Counted from the stretch's first letter, positions 15,601 to 24,096 are shown. The stretch is 64,000 bases of DNA from an uncultured Acetatifactor sp. (GCA_910588225.1 CAJUQT010000002.1:83311-147310), one strand, 5' to 3'. Translations and numbers: made by a program. Notes: generated by a model not told the origin, from the letters alone.

Positions 15601-17865
15601 GTATGGTACAGATGTGAGCAATGCTCTGAGTTGACGCCTTTTGCCCTAAAAGGAAAATGCCCAAGCTGTGGTTCCGCTCGCATCCATAAGATGGAATCCA
15701 ACGAATATGAAGCGCTTAGCTTCTGGAGAAAGCCGGTTGCTGATGCGCTCAAGGGTGAGCCAATCCATGTGATTGACACAGAGGAGCATACCGCGCAGCT
15801 CTCGCATAAAGACCAGCGTGATGACCTTTGGAGCAAGACTGAACAATATGAATTACGCTTCCAAGACTTGACTCAAGATGGGGAAACTCCTGTCGATATC
15901 CTCAGCAGCACAACCACCATGGAAGTTGGCATTGATATTGGTTCCCTAGTTGCGGTGGGCTTGCGGAATATTCCTCCCATGCGTGAAAACTATCAACAGC
16001 GGGCTGGCCGTGCAGGCCGACGAGGATCTAGTTTATCTACAATCGTTACCTTCTGTGAAGATGGGCCTCATGATACATTGTACTTCAATGACCCAGCTCC
16101 TATGTTTCGTGGTGACCCTCGCAAGCCTTGGATTGATATAAGAAGCGAGAAACTCCTCCAACGCCACCTGGCTATGGTTATCCTACAAGAGTTCCTTGCA
16201 GAAAATCATATGAGCCTAGATACGCTTCCGGCAGCCGTTTTCCTCCAAGACTGCCTTGACGGTTTCAAGAGCTATCTTGCTTCTTATAATGTCGATAAGG
16301 ACAAGCTTCTTTTGCCTATCGGAACCGTATTTCATTATTCGGTGTTTGAGGATGAACTTAAAGAGGCCTTTGATACACTTAAAGAAAAATGCCAGGCTCA
16401 TCCCGAGCTTTTTGGTGTAGAGGAAGGTGCTAAGGAAGGCGATGCAAAGATTCTCCTGGATGCTCTCTACGAAGAGGGCATCATTCCAACGTATTCATTT
16501 CCAAAGAACATCGTAAGTACCTACATCCCGGATATGTACGGGAAGATTCTCTATGAGGTTGATCGTGGACTTGATGTGGCTATTGGAGAATATGCTCCTG
16601 GCAGAGCGATTGTTGTTGATAAACAAACCTATCAGATTGGTGGATTCTATTTTCCTGGAAGTGAGCGTCGCCACGGCCAGGCACTGACCCCGGCGCGCGC
16701 CTACACAGAAGACCCGAATTATGTGAAGCAGGTTATCTCTTGTGCTGAGTGTGGCTGGTTTGGTCTGATGGAAGAAGATACAAGGAGTTGTCCGTTCTGT
16801 GGGAACAGTGATTTGAAAATCACTCGGGAAATGATGCGACCTTGGGGCTTTGCGCCAAGAAGTGCTGAGGCGATACCGGATGTTCAGCTATCGGAAGAGT
16901 ATACTGCTGTACAGCAGCCTCTGTATTCAACTCTGCCAGATGCAGAAGCGATGAAATTTGCCCTAGGCTGCAAAAACATACGAATTGCTTCACGAACAAA
17001 TCAGAGAATCATCATGCTGAATAAAGGTTCAGGTGACAAGGGCTTCATGGTCTGCAAGGACTGTGGCGCTGCCATGCCAGGCAACGATATTTCTGTTTTG
17101 AAGGACATTGACAGACCATACAAGTCGAAGTATGCTCGAGGCAGATGCCGTCATGGTAATTCCTTTAATGTGAATCTCGGCTATGATTTCATAACTGATA
17201 TGCTGGTTCTTGAATTCTCGATTGACGATAAGATTATTGATGCACGCCGGAATGATAATCCATGGCTTAGCCGTGCAGCTCAATCCTTGGCTGAAGCACT
17301 GCGACTGGCAGCAAGCAAAAAACTCGATGTTGAATTCACCGAGCTCATCACCGGTTATCGTCTCAGGAATGGATCTGAAGCTTCCTATGTCGATATCTAT
17401 CTTTATGATAGCCTATCGAGCGGTGCTGGTTATGCGGTCAGTGTAGCCGATGCAATTGCCGAGCTACTATCCGATATGAAGGGACTGTTGAGTTCGTGTG
17501 ATTGCGAATCTGCGTGCTCCAAATGCCTGAAGCATTACAGAAACCAGTATGTACACGGCATGCTTGACCGCTTCGCGGCGTTTCAGCTTCTTGAATGGGG
17601 CGTTGATGGGATAAAAGCATCTCCTATCACGCCAGGGGCACAGATTAACATGATTATGCCTTTGGCGAATATTCTTAAGCAATCAGGCTGTGAAATCACT
17701 GCTGATAATGGAATCGCCGCAAAGGGGCGAAGAGGCACAAAGAAGGTTGTTATCTACCCGGCAATGTGGGTTGAACCACATGCTGCAAACACCATTTTTG
17801 TGAGCGATGCTTATATCAAGTACGCCAAGCCACATGCTGTCCAAAAGATTCTGGACAATGTTTAA
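12619..17865 (+). CDS. DruE-like DEAH helicase with C-terminal DUF1998 (1748 aa)
   Basis: A superfamily 2 helicase: Walker A TGTGSGKTE at residues 112-120, motif Ia region MNALVSDQ, DEAH at about 324, TTAS (motif III) near 360, and a second RecA domain with GIDIG and QQRAGRAGRRG at about 1125. Several zinc pairs occur (CPHCG, CPHCRH, CEQCS/CPSCGS, CAECG/CPFCGN, CKDCG). The C-terminus carries the DUF1998 pattern, with CESACSKCLKHYRNQ near residue 1635. This length and order match DruE of Druantia; DISARM DrmAB and MrfA-type proteins are shorter or split. It probably unwinds or translocates on phage DNA. No methylase is nearby, unlike DISARM and Druantia type II. Confidence 0.75.
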   Translation: MLNGANFVHTQLRMELEDYIKSQYFGKSPLLLSALSDHIDDEGLLYQKPFIESSPAYVTVQNGIETASIESWMKEYFLQLAEAGIGVFPSPFAHQISALEAATRGENLFVSTGTGSGKTECFMWPLLAKMATEARNSKESWAKRGVRTIVMYPMNALVSDQVSRLRRMIGDPDKKFINIFRNICGDEVRRPQFGMYTGRTPYPGAQPSTEQDRKLEKTLARMSFPQSDSEKEFFNHLLNEGKIPAKADMNQFLQGLHESRHIPDDEDAELITRFEMQQFCPDILITNYSMLEYMLLRPREQKIWDNTHEWLALNNENKLLFVIDEAHMYHGSSGGEVALLIRRLFHKLGISRDRAQFILTTASMPNKNQQDVDSVMTFANELTASDIATQFCYLTGEREVIDGQLKYDIPTELLLSSSPSQFEDKDEWKLSALLSFWRQLEGFDHCINSLESVYNWMYDNLVYYRPFHELVKYCRGNAVSLGELSSGIFPDLSQENALKATSVLLAIAPLAKDTKGSVLFPARMHMLFKGISGVYACANADCSCSHSKGGLALGEIYLSDGNLICPHCGSVVYELYNDRRCGALFFKGYVLEDDSELHGNVYLWRYPGQLMDRRMKEVHLFIPTDDFGLPAKQGKNAIKPCYLDVKSGFVNFTDDSSVGKSWIRKLYYCNYSAKGKPQIITFPTCPHCRHQLSTSQLTSFSTRGNQSFFNLIKSQFQLQPAVSGKDGNLDRFPNEGRKVLLFSDSRQRAAKLARDMSDASDISAARQLFAIAIKTMEEQTVEQSMDSLYDYLCLAAGQRHVQLFHAPERTKFAEDCTSALKNYNRCIKRGIDYTPRFTIANAPVQMQEQLLRLFSGGYNTLYDSATSWIEPTDKALFDAVDALDENHVTVTDEEFIDFFNAWMLSICDMSTALGHIINDTVRVRVRPNHGGYGLDKDWEFSKVIREIMGWGDGNETEMAWKRVLKEAFLDSAQPDNGKLYIDLSRVKARYDAVHVWYRCEQCSELTPFALKGKCPSCGSARIHKMESNEYEALSFWRKPVADALKGEPIHVIDTEEHTAQLSHKDQRDDLWSKTEQYELRFQDLTQDGETPVDILSSTTTMEVGIDIGSLVAVGLRNIPPMRENYQQRAGRAGRRGSSLSTIVTFCEDGPHDTLYFNDPAPMFRGDPRKPWIDIRSEKLLQRHLAMVILQEFLAENHMSLDTLPAAVFLQDCLDGFKSYLASYNVDKDKLLLPIGTVFHYSVFEDELKEAFDTLKEKCQAHPELFGVEEGAKEGDAKILLDALYEEGIIPTYSFPKNIVSTYIPDMYGKILYEVDRGLDVAIGEYAPGRAIVVDKQTYQIGGFYFPGSERRHGQALTPARAYTEDPNYVKQVISCAECGWFGLMEEDTRSCPFCGNSDLKITREMMRPWGFAPRSAEAIPDVQLSEEYTAVQQPLYSTLPDAEAMKFALGCKNIRIASRTNQRIIMLNKGSGDKGFMVCKDCGAAMPGNDISVLKDIDRPYKSKYARGRCRHGNSFNVNLGYDFITDMLVLEFSIDDKIIDARRNDNPWLSRAAQSLAEALRLAASKKLDVEFTELITGYRLRNGSEASYVDIYLYDSLSSGAGYAVSVADAIAELLSDMKGLLSSCDCESACSKCLKHYRNQYVHGMLDRFAAFQLLEWGVDGIKASPITPGAQINMIMPLANILKQSGCEITADNGIAAKGRRGTKKVVIYPAMWVEPHAANTIFVSDAYIKYAKPHAVQKILDNV

Positions 17866-17912
17866 AATGGGCTGTCATCCTAAAGATACTGGCTGCGAAC
17901 CGGAAAATGGTG

Positions 17913-17944
17913 CAGCTCACCGACTCTTGTTGGTTGGTGAGCTG
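17913..17944 (+). terminator. Hairpin after the helicase gene
   Basis: CAGCTCACC and GGTGAGCTG form a perfect nine-base stem around a 14-base loop, 47 bases after the helicase stop. The T run is weak, so it may be a less efficient terminator. Confidence 0.55.
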
Positions 17945-18038
17945 TGCTATGCGTATTCTCCATCTATTAACTTAATTTTACCGTTCCTGGTCGTGTTCCC
18001 GATTAGTAAAAAATTCCACATCAGCTCCCCCAATCCAG

Positions 18039-18067
18039 TCATACCCTCTCCAAATCCTTCATACAAT
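18039..18067 (+). promoter_or_regulatory. Sigma-E-type promoter of spoIIID
   Basis: TCATACC, a 14-base spacer and CATACAAT. SpoIIID is known to be made in the mother cell under sigma-E, and this agrees. The TTG start follows 29 bases after the -10. Confidence 0.7.
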
Positions 18068-18096
18068 AGTAAAAAATATCCCACGGGGGTATTCCT

Positions 18097-18360
18097 TTGA
18101 AGGATTATATCGAAGAGCGTGCCGTCAGCATTGCCAACTATATCATCGACAATAATGCCACGGTGAGACAGACGGCGAAGACCTTTGGTGTCAGCAAGAG
18201 CACGGTACATAAGGATGTGACAGAACGCCTTGAGCAGGTTAATCCTGTGCTTGCAGCAGAAGCTCGAAAAGTTCTGGATGTGAACAAATCCGAGCGGCAT
18301 ATTCGAGGAGGGCTTGCCACGAAGGAGAAGTATCTGCACCAGCAAGGGAGTCTGATGTAG
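18097..18360 (+). CDS. spoIIID: Sporulation transcription factor SpoIIID
   Basis: The 87-aa protein matches SpoIIID along its length: KDYIEERAVSIANYIID, the helix-turn-helix ATVRQTAKTFGVSKSTVHKD (about residues 21-41), and the basic tail SERHIRGGLATKEKYL. It regulates mother-cell sporulation genes between sigma-E and sigma-K. The start is TTG at 18097 with GGGGGT upstream; the same TTG is kept in truncated copies A and B. It is the only full-length copy in the window and bounds the defence island on its right, with the helicase operon immediately upstream. Confidence 0.95.
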   Translation: MKDYIEERAVSIANYIIDNNATVRQTAKTFGVSKSTVHKDVTERLEQVNPVLAAEARKVLDVNKSERHIRGGLATKEKYLHQQGSLM

Positions 18361-18456
18361 GAAATTAATTCATGAGAAAGCAGAAAATCCACCGGCAGAC
18401 AGGAGAGGCTGCAGGTGGATTTTGTGATGTGCGGAAGAGCGCTTTTTGTAAATTTG

Positions 18457-19638
18457 TCAGATGAAACCGATACTTTGCTGAGCAGGCCAGGGACAATCGC
18501 GCCATTGCCCTTCGTTTAGTTCCGGCTTACCGGTCAGCAGATCTGCGGCGGCATCTGCAATGTAGCCAAGGTAGCTTTCTGCATAACAGTCTCCACACAG
18601 TAATTTCCACATTAAACCGCCAAAAAGGTAAGACTGGGCAAATTCACGCCAGCTGTGCAGCGATTCAACCACTTTTCTGGATAAATCCCAAAGGATGCCT
18701 ACAGCCTCGCTTTCGGTAATCCAGCCAAGATAACTACCCCAGCGGGTCAGCATCGCAGCCCGTCCAATATCCCATCCGGCCAGAAAGCCAGGTGCATACT
18801 GACTCCTATACCGCTGGATAAACCGCCAGGTTCGGCTGACGGACGCCCGTTCCTCGTCATCCATCGTTTCATCCATTAATTTTTCCGGGGAAGATGCCTC
18901 GCTGTAAAGCTGAAACCGAAGGATGTACCCCTCCTGGGACAAATAGCGAATCATATCCAGCAAGTCACTGCGGCCATCGATCCCCCAGGAACGTCGTACG
19001 ATGGACACAACCCGCTGCTCCAGAACGGGAATATGTTCCTCTACATCCATTCCCTGCAGACTGTGGCTATTCAGATTGGAAACGATACCGGAAAGTAAGA
19101 TCCCAAAACGTTCCCATTTTTTGTCATCTTTCTGATAGGGAATTGCTTCCGGCTCGGGCAGAGACTGAAGCCGGTCCATTGTTTCTTCCAGAATGATATA
19201 CAGATGCTGTTCCAACTCAATATCAAATGTGGTTTCTTCTATTTCATCTGTATCCGCTTCTGTTCCCAGCGTTTCCAGCGCCGCCGCTATGACGCCCATG
19301 TCTTCTCCGAACATAGATTCCATCAGACTTTCCGCAGTGGATGCAGTCACCTCCGCAACCCTGTCGTTCACCATTTGCTGCAGTAATTCCTCATTGGTGG
19401 ACATTTGAGCCATACTTTCTGTCCCGAATATCTGCCCGAGGATTTCCACCTGCCGCTGGTTATTGGCGTGAATCTGTTCTTCTGCATCAGATGTGGACAT
19501 GGAATCGCCTTTTTCGGCGGCAGAATACTCAATTTGGCTGATAAGTTCTTCGGTAGTTTCGTGAGATTTTTTTATCGTATCAGCAGCCTGTTCATTTGCC
19601 TGTTGTGCCCGCTTCCTGATTTCATTTATATCAAACAT
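18457..19638 (-). CDS. DUF1266 domain-containing protein
   Basis: The 393-residue protein begins with an acidic helical, probably coiled-coil region (about residues 1-130), and its C-terminal third carries the DUF1266 pattern GWDIGRAAMLTRWGSYLGWI followed by a Trp-rich helix SWREFAQSYLFGG. DUF1266 proteins have no established activity. GGAGGA lies seven bases before ATG 19638, so the longer GTG start at 19725 is unlikely. A TetR-type gene lies 128 bases upstream on the same strand and may control or be co-transcribed with it. Confidence 0.7.
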   Translation of the reverse strand: MFDINEIRKRAQQANEQAADTIKKSHETTEELISQIEYSAAEKGDSMSTSDAEEQIHANNQRQVEILGQIFGTESMAQMSTNEELLQQMVNDRVAEVTASTAESLMESMFGEDMGVIAAALETLGTEADTDEIEETTFDIELEQHLYIILEETMDRLQSLPEPEAIPYQKDDKKWERFGILLSGIVSNLNSHSLQGMDVEEHIPVLEQRVVSIVRRSWGIDGRSDLLDMIRYLSQEGYILRFQLYSEASSPEKLMDETMDDEERASVSRTWRFIQRYRSQYAPGFLAGWDIGRAAMLTRWGSYLGWITESEAVGILWDLSRKVVESLHSWREFAQSYLFGGLMWKLLCGDCYAESYLGYIADAAADLLTGKPELNEGQWRDCPWPAQQSIGFI

Positions 19639-19766
19639 TCTGATATCCTCCGGTAAGTGATTTCGATTTTCAAAGAGTATCTTTTCCATTACTTTGTTGC
19701 AAATTGCTTCATAAAATGCACCCACACTGTTGAAACAGAATACTTGGGCGGATCCAAAGCTTTTAA

Positions 19767-20393
19767 TTAACGAAGGCAGGGATTTTGCTCTTTTAATATC
19801 TCCAGCGCATCCACAATTGCGTTAATCTGAAAATGAATTGTCTCATCGGCGGCCTCTGGAACAAACAGTGGTAAAGTATCCGGAATTGCTCTGCGGATTA
19901 TCATTGCTGTCAGACTTAAATTGGTAAACAGGTTAATATTTGCTGTGTCCGCCTTTATTCCGAAACTTTCTAAAATCTGACCAAAAAGGTGCGCCTGTTT
20001 TTCCCGGAACAGCTGATAACTTTCTTCAGACAGCCGTCTGAAAATAAGCTGCTGCTCTTCGATTGTCAAAACAGCAATTCCATACTTTTCGCCATAGCAG
20101 CAGGAATGCAGAAACTGCTTGACAGCATCGCGCCAGCCCAGAGTGGGATCAGCCATCAGTTTGCGCACATGTTCAATAATCTTCGGCTGCTGTAAGTACA
20201 GTGCTTCTACAATTAAATCCTCTTTTGTGGGGAAAAAAGAGTAGAAGAAGGTTCGTGAAATGCCGACCTTCCGATAGATCTGCTCAACGGTTGTGTGTTG
20301 TATTCCCTGCTTTGCCATAAGTTCAAGTCCCGCAGAAATAAGTGAGGTTCTGATGCGTTCCCGATCCTCTTCGGTATAAGCTACCTTCGGCAT
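19767..20393 (-). CDS. TetR/AcrR family transcriptional regulator
   Basis: The 208-residue protein has the TetR DNA-binding domain at its N-terminus: IRTSLISAGLELMAKQG, then TTVEQIYRKVGISRTFFYSF, then KEDLIVEAL (residues about 12-62). The remaining helical part would bind an unknown ligand. ATG 20393 is chosen because GAGGTA lies seven bases upstream; an in-frame upstream ATG at 20408 lacks a site. A nine-base inverted repeat at 20413-20442 overlaps its promoter region and is a likely operator. The DUF1266 gene downstream is a possible target. Confidence 0.85.
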   Translation of the reverse strand: MPKVAYTEEDRERIRTSLISAGLELMAKQGIQHTTVEQIYRKVGISRTFFYSFFPTKEDLIVEALYLQQPKIIEHVRKLMADPTLGWRDAVKQFLHSCCYGEKYGIAVLTIEEQQLIFRRLSEESYQLFREKQAHLFGQILESFGIKADTANINLFTNLSLTAMIIRRAIPDTLPLFVPEAADETIHFQINAIVDALEILKEQNPCLR

Positions 20394-20412
20394 AGAATGA
20401 TACCTCATAATA

Positions 20413-20442
20413 AAGATAAAATTTAAAAACTGTTTTTATCTT
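20413..20442. promoter_or_regulatory. Candidate TetR-type operator
   Basis: AAGATAAAA and TTTTATCTT form a perfect nine-base inverted repeat with a 12-base spacer, starting 20 bases upstream of the regulator's start. The position fits autoregulation. Confidence 0.45.
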
Positions 20443-20572
20443 AGCACACCTGAAAGCATATTGCAAGCAGAAACAAGAAACGACCGGCTGAACAGTCACT
20501 TGCATAATAACGGTATTTAAAGTAAAATAGATAGAAAACAGGGCTTATAAGATAGAAACCGGGAGGCAGTTG

Positions 20573-21190
20573 ATGATACATATAGATCGTGAGGACATGC
20601 TGGAGCTCACTAGAAGAATGACAATAGCAAGGAACTGTTTTGGCAGAATTGCAGGAGCCTATATGGATGAAGAAGGCTTTGTAGACGGGACGTTCAACAC
20701 ACATTTTCAGAAGTTATCCGGTGCGGACAAGACAAAGAATCTGAGAATCGCAAAAGCCGTATTGATTTCGGATACCAATGTGCAATTAAAGGATTACCGT
20801 TTCAGGCCTGCAGACAGAAGGCCGGGGAGTTTCCGGCAGCTGCTGATGGCGTTGCGGGAATGTGAGCTGAAAAATGACGCGCTTCTGCTTTCACTGTATG
20901 AATACATAGGGGAACGATATCTGCCGGGTTCTCCATATGGTATTTACATTTTTCATGGAAATTATGACGTGCCTGAAAAGGGAAGCGACAAGGTGCGGCA
21001 GTGGGAGTCGGAGGAAGTATATAATTTTCTGATCTGTGCCATATGTCCCGTGAGCGGAGACTATGAGGCGGGTACGCCGGAGAGAGGTTTTTTGTTCCCG
21101 GCATTCAGCAACAGGAGCACAGATGCGGAGGGAATGTGCGTGTTCGATGCGGACGGAACACCAGAGGGATTTGCAGAGCTGATTTTATAA
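20573..21190 (+). CDS. DUF4317 family protein
   Basis: This 205-aa soluble protein fits the start of DUF4317, a family common in Lachnospiraceae: a helix (DMLELTRRMTIARNCFGRIAGAYMDEEG), then KLSGADKTKNLRIAKAVLIS. Full DUF4317 proteins are usually longer (around 400 aa); the C-terminal half here is different or lost. GGGAGG precedes ATG 20573. It is divergent from the TetR gene and followed 32 bases later by a lipoprotein gene, so the two may form an operon. Function unknown. Confidence 0.65.
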   Translation: MIHIDREDMLELTRRMTIARNCFGRIAGAYMDEEGFVDGTFNTHFQKLSGADKTKNLRIAKAVLISDTNVQLKDYRFRPADRRPGSFRQLLMALRECELKNDALLLSLYEYIGERYLPGSPYGIYIFHGNYDVPEKGSDKVRQWESEEVYNFLICAICPVSGDYEAGTPERGFLFPAFSNRSTDAEGMCVFDADGTPEGFAELIL

Positions 21191-21222
21191 AAGGACAGTC
21201 ATAACCGCAGAGAGGAAATAAA

Positions 21223-22356
21223 GTGAAGAGGAAATTCAGCAGAAAAATAATACTGACAATCGCAATGCTGGCGCTGACATTACCGGCCGGCTGCGGGAGG
21301 GAAGACCAGGGACCTATATTGTTGGAAGCCGTAGATATTTCCGGTGAGGAGTCATCGGGAGAAGGCCGACAGGCAGAAGGGGACGCAGGAGAAAAGCAGG
21401 AGAGAAATTCCCAGGGAAGCGGCCGGGAAGGTGCGCAGCAACCGGGAGGGCATCAGACAGGAAATGGAAATCCGGAATCCGGACAGTCTGCGGAGGGAGA
21501 ATTTGGATTTAAGGATCTGGCCGGATGGACTTTTAACTTCAGCAGCGGTGCAGGCGCCTGGTTTACGGAGCTTACTATCGACAGTGACGGCAATGTGAGG
21601 GGACATTACCAGGATGCGGATATGGGAGACAATGGGGATACTTATCCCAATGGAACACTGTATCTATGTGATTTCACCGGCAGTTTCGGGGATTTGGAGA
21701 AGGTGGATGCATATACCTGGCAGATGAGATTAAAGTTCCTTACTTTTGAGGAGGAGCCGGAGAAGGAGGAGATTGTGGACGGCGTCCGCCAGATCTATTC
21801 ATTAGCTTACGGTCTGGATGGCGGGGAGACATTTCTGCTGTATCTTCCCGGGATAAAAATGAAGGACCTGCCGGAAGAATATCTGAACTGGGCACGCAGC
21901 GGTATTGCCGGTGACACACTGGAGGAGCTTCCCTGCTTTGGACTATATAATGTGAATACGGGTGATGGCTTTTCCAGCCATCAATATGAGGAGCAGAGTC
22001 TGGCGGAAAGGATTGCCATGGAGATTTCTTTTGCGGAGGAGCGGGCAGCGGAGCTGGAAGCGAAGCTGCAGGAGGCTGTGACACAGCTGGATATGAATAC
22101 GGTCAGTCAGGAGATGTTCCAGAATTGGGACGATACCCTGAACATTGTGTGGAAGCTGCTGGAGGCAGAACTTGACAGTGGGGCCATGGAAGCGCTTCGG
22201 GCGGAGGAGCGTGAGTGGATTGCAATAAAGGACGCGGAAGTGGAAGCAGCCGGACAAGCCGCTGCAGGCGGGAGCCTGCAGGCTATGGACCAGTCTCAGA
22301 AGGCGGCTGAATTGACTCGAGAAAGGGTGTATGAGCTGGCAGAATATGCACAGTGA
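21223..22356 (+). CDS. Lipoprotein with LprI-like (DUF1311) C-terminus
   Basis: The 377-aa protein has a lipoprotein signal ending LPAGC (Cys about 25), then a low-complexity Gly/Glu/Gln linker to about residue 90, a beta-rich domain (about 95-225) and a helical C-terminus with the LprI pattern: repeated Glu-rich helices, WDDTLNIVWKLLEAEL and REEREWI-like AEEREWIAIKDAE. LprI domains inhibit lysozyme in some bacteria; whether this one does is unknown. Start is GTG at 21223 with AGAGGA upstream. It likely sits on the outer face of the cytoplasmic membrane. Confidence 0.75.
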   Translation: MKRKFSRKIILTIAMLALTLPAGCGREDQGPILLEAVDISGEESSGEGRQAEGDAGEKQERNSQGSGREGAQQPGGHQTGNGNPESGQSAEGEFGFKDLAGWTFNFSSGAGAWFTELTIDSDGNVRGHYQDADMGDNGDTYPNGTLYLCDFTGSFGDLEKVDAYTWQMRLKFLTFEEEPEKEEIVDGVRQIYSLAYGLDGGETFLLYLPGIKMKDLPEEYLNWARSGIAGDTLEELPCFGLYNVNTGDGFSSHQYEEQSLAERIAMEISFAEERAAELEAKLQEAVTQLDMNTVSQEMFQNWDDTLNIVWKLLEAELDSGAMEALRAEEREWIAIKDAEVEAAGQAAAGGSLQAMDQSQKAAELTRERVYELAEYAQ

Positions 22357-22392
22357 GGGCGAGAGGAAGGAACCGCCCCCTGCTTTTGTGCC

Positions 22393-22623
22393 TTACTGCA
22401 TCATCATGCCAATCAGCTGATCACGGCACACGGCGTCATCTGCGCCTTTGACTTTTGACGCTTTGCCGTCCAGTTCCAGTTTGTTTACGGCGGCACGCAT
22501 GAGCTTTTCCTGGAATTCTTTCTTTTCCTGCTCCGCCTTCTGGGCTCTTCGCTGTGCTCTGGCGCGGTTCTGCAGCTTCAGGGTATTTTCCATAGAATGT
22601 AAAAGCTGAGTCATATCGTTCAT
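22393..22623 (-). CDS. Small charged hypothetical protein, 76 aa
   Basis: Helical and basic, with a run of Arg, Gln and Lys (about residues 17-40) likely to form a single long helix. AAAAGGAGC precedes the ATG by about eight bases. It is convergent with the lipoprotein gene. No known function; conserved-looking small proteins of this kind are common in this family. Confidence 0.6.
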   Translation of the reverse strand: MNDMTQLLHSMENTLKLQNRARAQRRAQKAEQEKKEFQEKLMRAAVNKLELDGKASKVKGADDAVCRDQLIGMMMQ

Positions 22624-22986
22624 AGTCTATGCTCCTTTTCCGAGTTTACAGTGCTGATGATGATCTTAGATTTTATATATACTATATCGGCCATATTTGT
22701 TGTTTCTGAAGTTCCAGGGCAAGTTTGGCCGAAGGATGATAATAACTTGTAACAAAAAGATGTGCACAGCGGAGAGGAAATCCGATTGAATTGATGAGCT
22801 GCATTGGAAACAGTGGGAATTGTTGGCTGAATTGAGACTTGCAGTTAACATTTCGACAGTTTTCTGTAACATATAAGTATTGAAGAATTCAGAAAAAGTC
22901 GGTATTCTGAGAGTGTAAAGAAAACATATCACAATAAGCGCGGCAGGAAGGGAAGGTTCCGGACAGCGTGCGGAAAAGAGGTAGGG
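22624..22986. other. Intergenic region upstream of galE
   Basis: No gene is convincing. It holds the divergent regulatory DNA for the small gene at 22623 and for galE. AT-rich stretches with possible -10 boxes occur, but no motif stands out. Confidence 0.5.
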
Positions 22987-24003
22987 ATGAAGATTCTGGT
23001 CACAGGTGGTGCCGGATTTATCGGCAGTCATACAGTGGTAGAGCTGCAGCAGGCAGGCTATGATGTGGTAGTAGTTGACAATTTGTGTAATTCCAGCGAG
23101 AAATCTTTGCAGCGCGTGGAAGCGATTACCGGGAAAAAGGTTTCTTTTTATAAGGCGGATATTCTGGACAGAAGTGCTTTGGAAGACATTTTTGCCAGAG
23201 AGAAAGTGGACGCAGTCATTCATTTTGCAGGGCTGAAGGCTGTGGGAGAGTCCGTACAGAAGCCTTGGGAATATTATGAGAATAATATCGCAGGTACGTT
23301 GACACTGGTGGATGTGATGCGCGGGCAGGGGGTAAAGAATATTATCTTCTCTTCCAGCGCCACAGTATATGGCAATCCGGCTGTGATTCCTATTACGGAG
23401 GAATGCCCGAAGGGACAGTGCACCAATCCTTACGGCTGGACCAAATCCATGCTGGAGCAGATTCTGTCCGATATGCAGAAGGCTGATAAGGAATGGAATG
23501 TGATTCTGCTTCGTTACTTTAATCCCATTGGTGCACATAAAAGCGGGACTATGGGGGAGAACCCTAATGGCATTCCCAATAATCTGATGCCTTATATTAC
23601 GCAGGTCGCCGTGGGGAAACTGCCGCAGCTGGGCGTGTTCGGAGACGACTATGATACGCCGGATGGAACCGGCGTGAGGGATTATATTCATGTAGTAGAT
23701 CTGGCTGTGGGGCATGTGAAGGCACTGAAAAAGATTGAAGAGAAGGCAGGACTGAAGATTTATAATCTGGGCACCGGCGTGGGATACAGCGTGCTGGATA
23801 TGGTCAGAAATTTCGAGGAGGCTACCGGCGTGAAAATTCCCTATGCCATCAAACCCAGGCGGGCGGGAGACATAGCCACCTGTTATGCAGACGCAAGTCT
23901 TGCCAGAGAAGAGCTGGGATGGGAAGCACAGTACGGTATCCGTGAAATGTGCGAGGATTCCTGGAGATGGCAGAAGAATAACCCCAATGGATATGAGGAG
24001 TGA
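22987..24003 (+). CDS. galE: UDP-glucose 4-epimerase GalE
   Basis: The 338-aa protein is a standard short-chain dehydrogenase-type epimerase that interconverts UDP-glucose and UDP-galactose with bound NAD. It has the Rossmann motif GGAGFIGSH at residues 7-15, the catalytic Ser in SSSATVYG (about 124), and YGWTK with the catalytic Tyr and Lys (about 149-153). HFAGLKAVGESVQKP and the RAGDIATCYAD end are typical of GalE. AAGAGGT precedes the ATG. It is a single-gene unit closed by a terminator at 24055. Confidence 0.95.
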   Translation: MKILVTGGAGFIGSHTVVELQQAGYDVVVVDNLCNSSEKSLQRVEAITGKKVSFYKADILDRSALEDIFAREKVDAVIHFAGLKAVGESVQKPWEYYENNIAGTLTLVDVMRGQGVKNIIFSSSATVYGNPAVIPITEECPKGQCTNPYGWTKSMLEQILSDMQKADKEWNVILLRYFNPIGAHKSGTMGENPNGIPNNLMPYITQVAVGKLPQLGVFGDDYDTPDGTGVRDYIHVVDLAVGHVKALKKIEEKAGLKIYNLGTGVGYSVLDMVRNFEEATGVKIPYAIKPRRAGDIATCYADASLAREELGWEAQYGIREMCEDSWRWQKNNPNGYEE

Positions 24004-24054
24004 GACAACGGAATTTTATCAAAAAATTCATGAAAGTTTATTAAATTTAAAAAG

Positions 24055-24096
24055 CCGTACGCTCGGAGAGATAATGATACTACTCTGAGTGTACGG
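24055..24096 (+). terminator. Terminator after galE
   Basis: CCGTACGCTCGGAG pairs with a near-complementary CTCTGAGTGTACGG; the T-rich TATTATTTT follows. It lies between convergent genes and may serve both. Confidence 0.75.

Noticed and set aside
7274..17865. DISARM system
   Set aside because: No methylase (DrmMI/MII) or PLD protein (DrmC) is present, and the helicase and DUF1998 are in one long protein as in DruE rather than split as DrmA/DrmB.
22666..23715. 349-codon open frame on the minus strand
   Set aside because: Mostly antisense to galE, which has full motifs.
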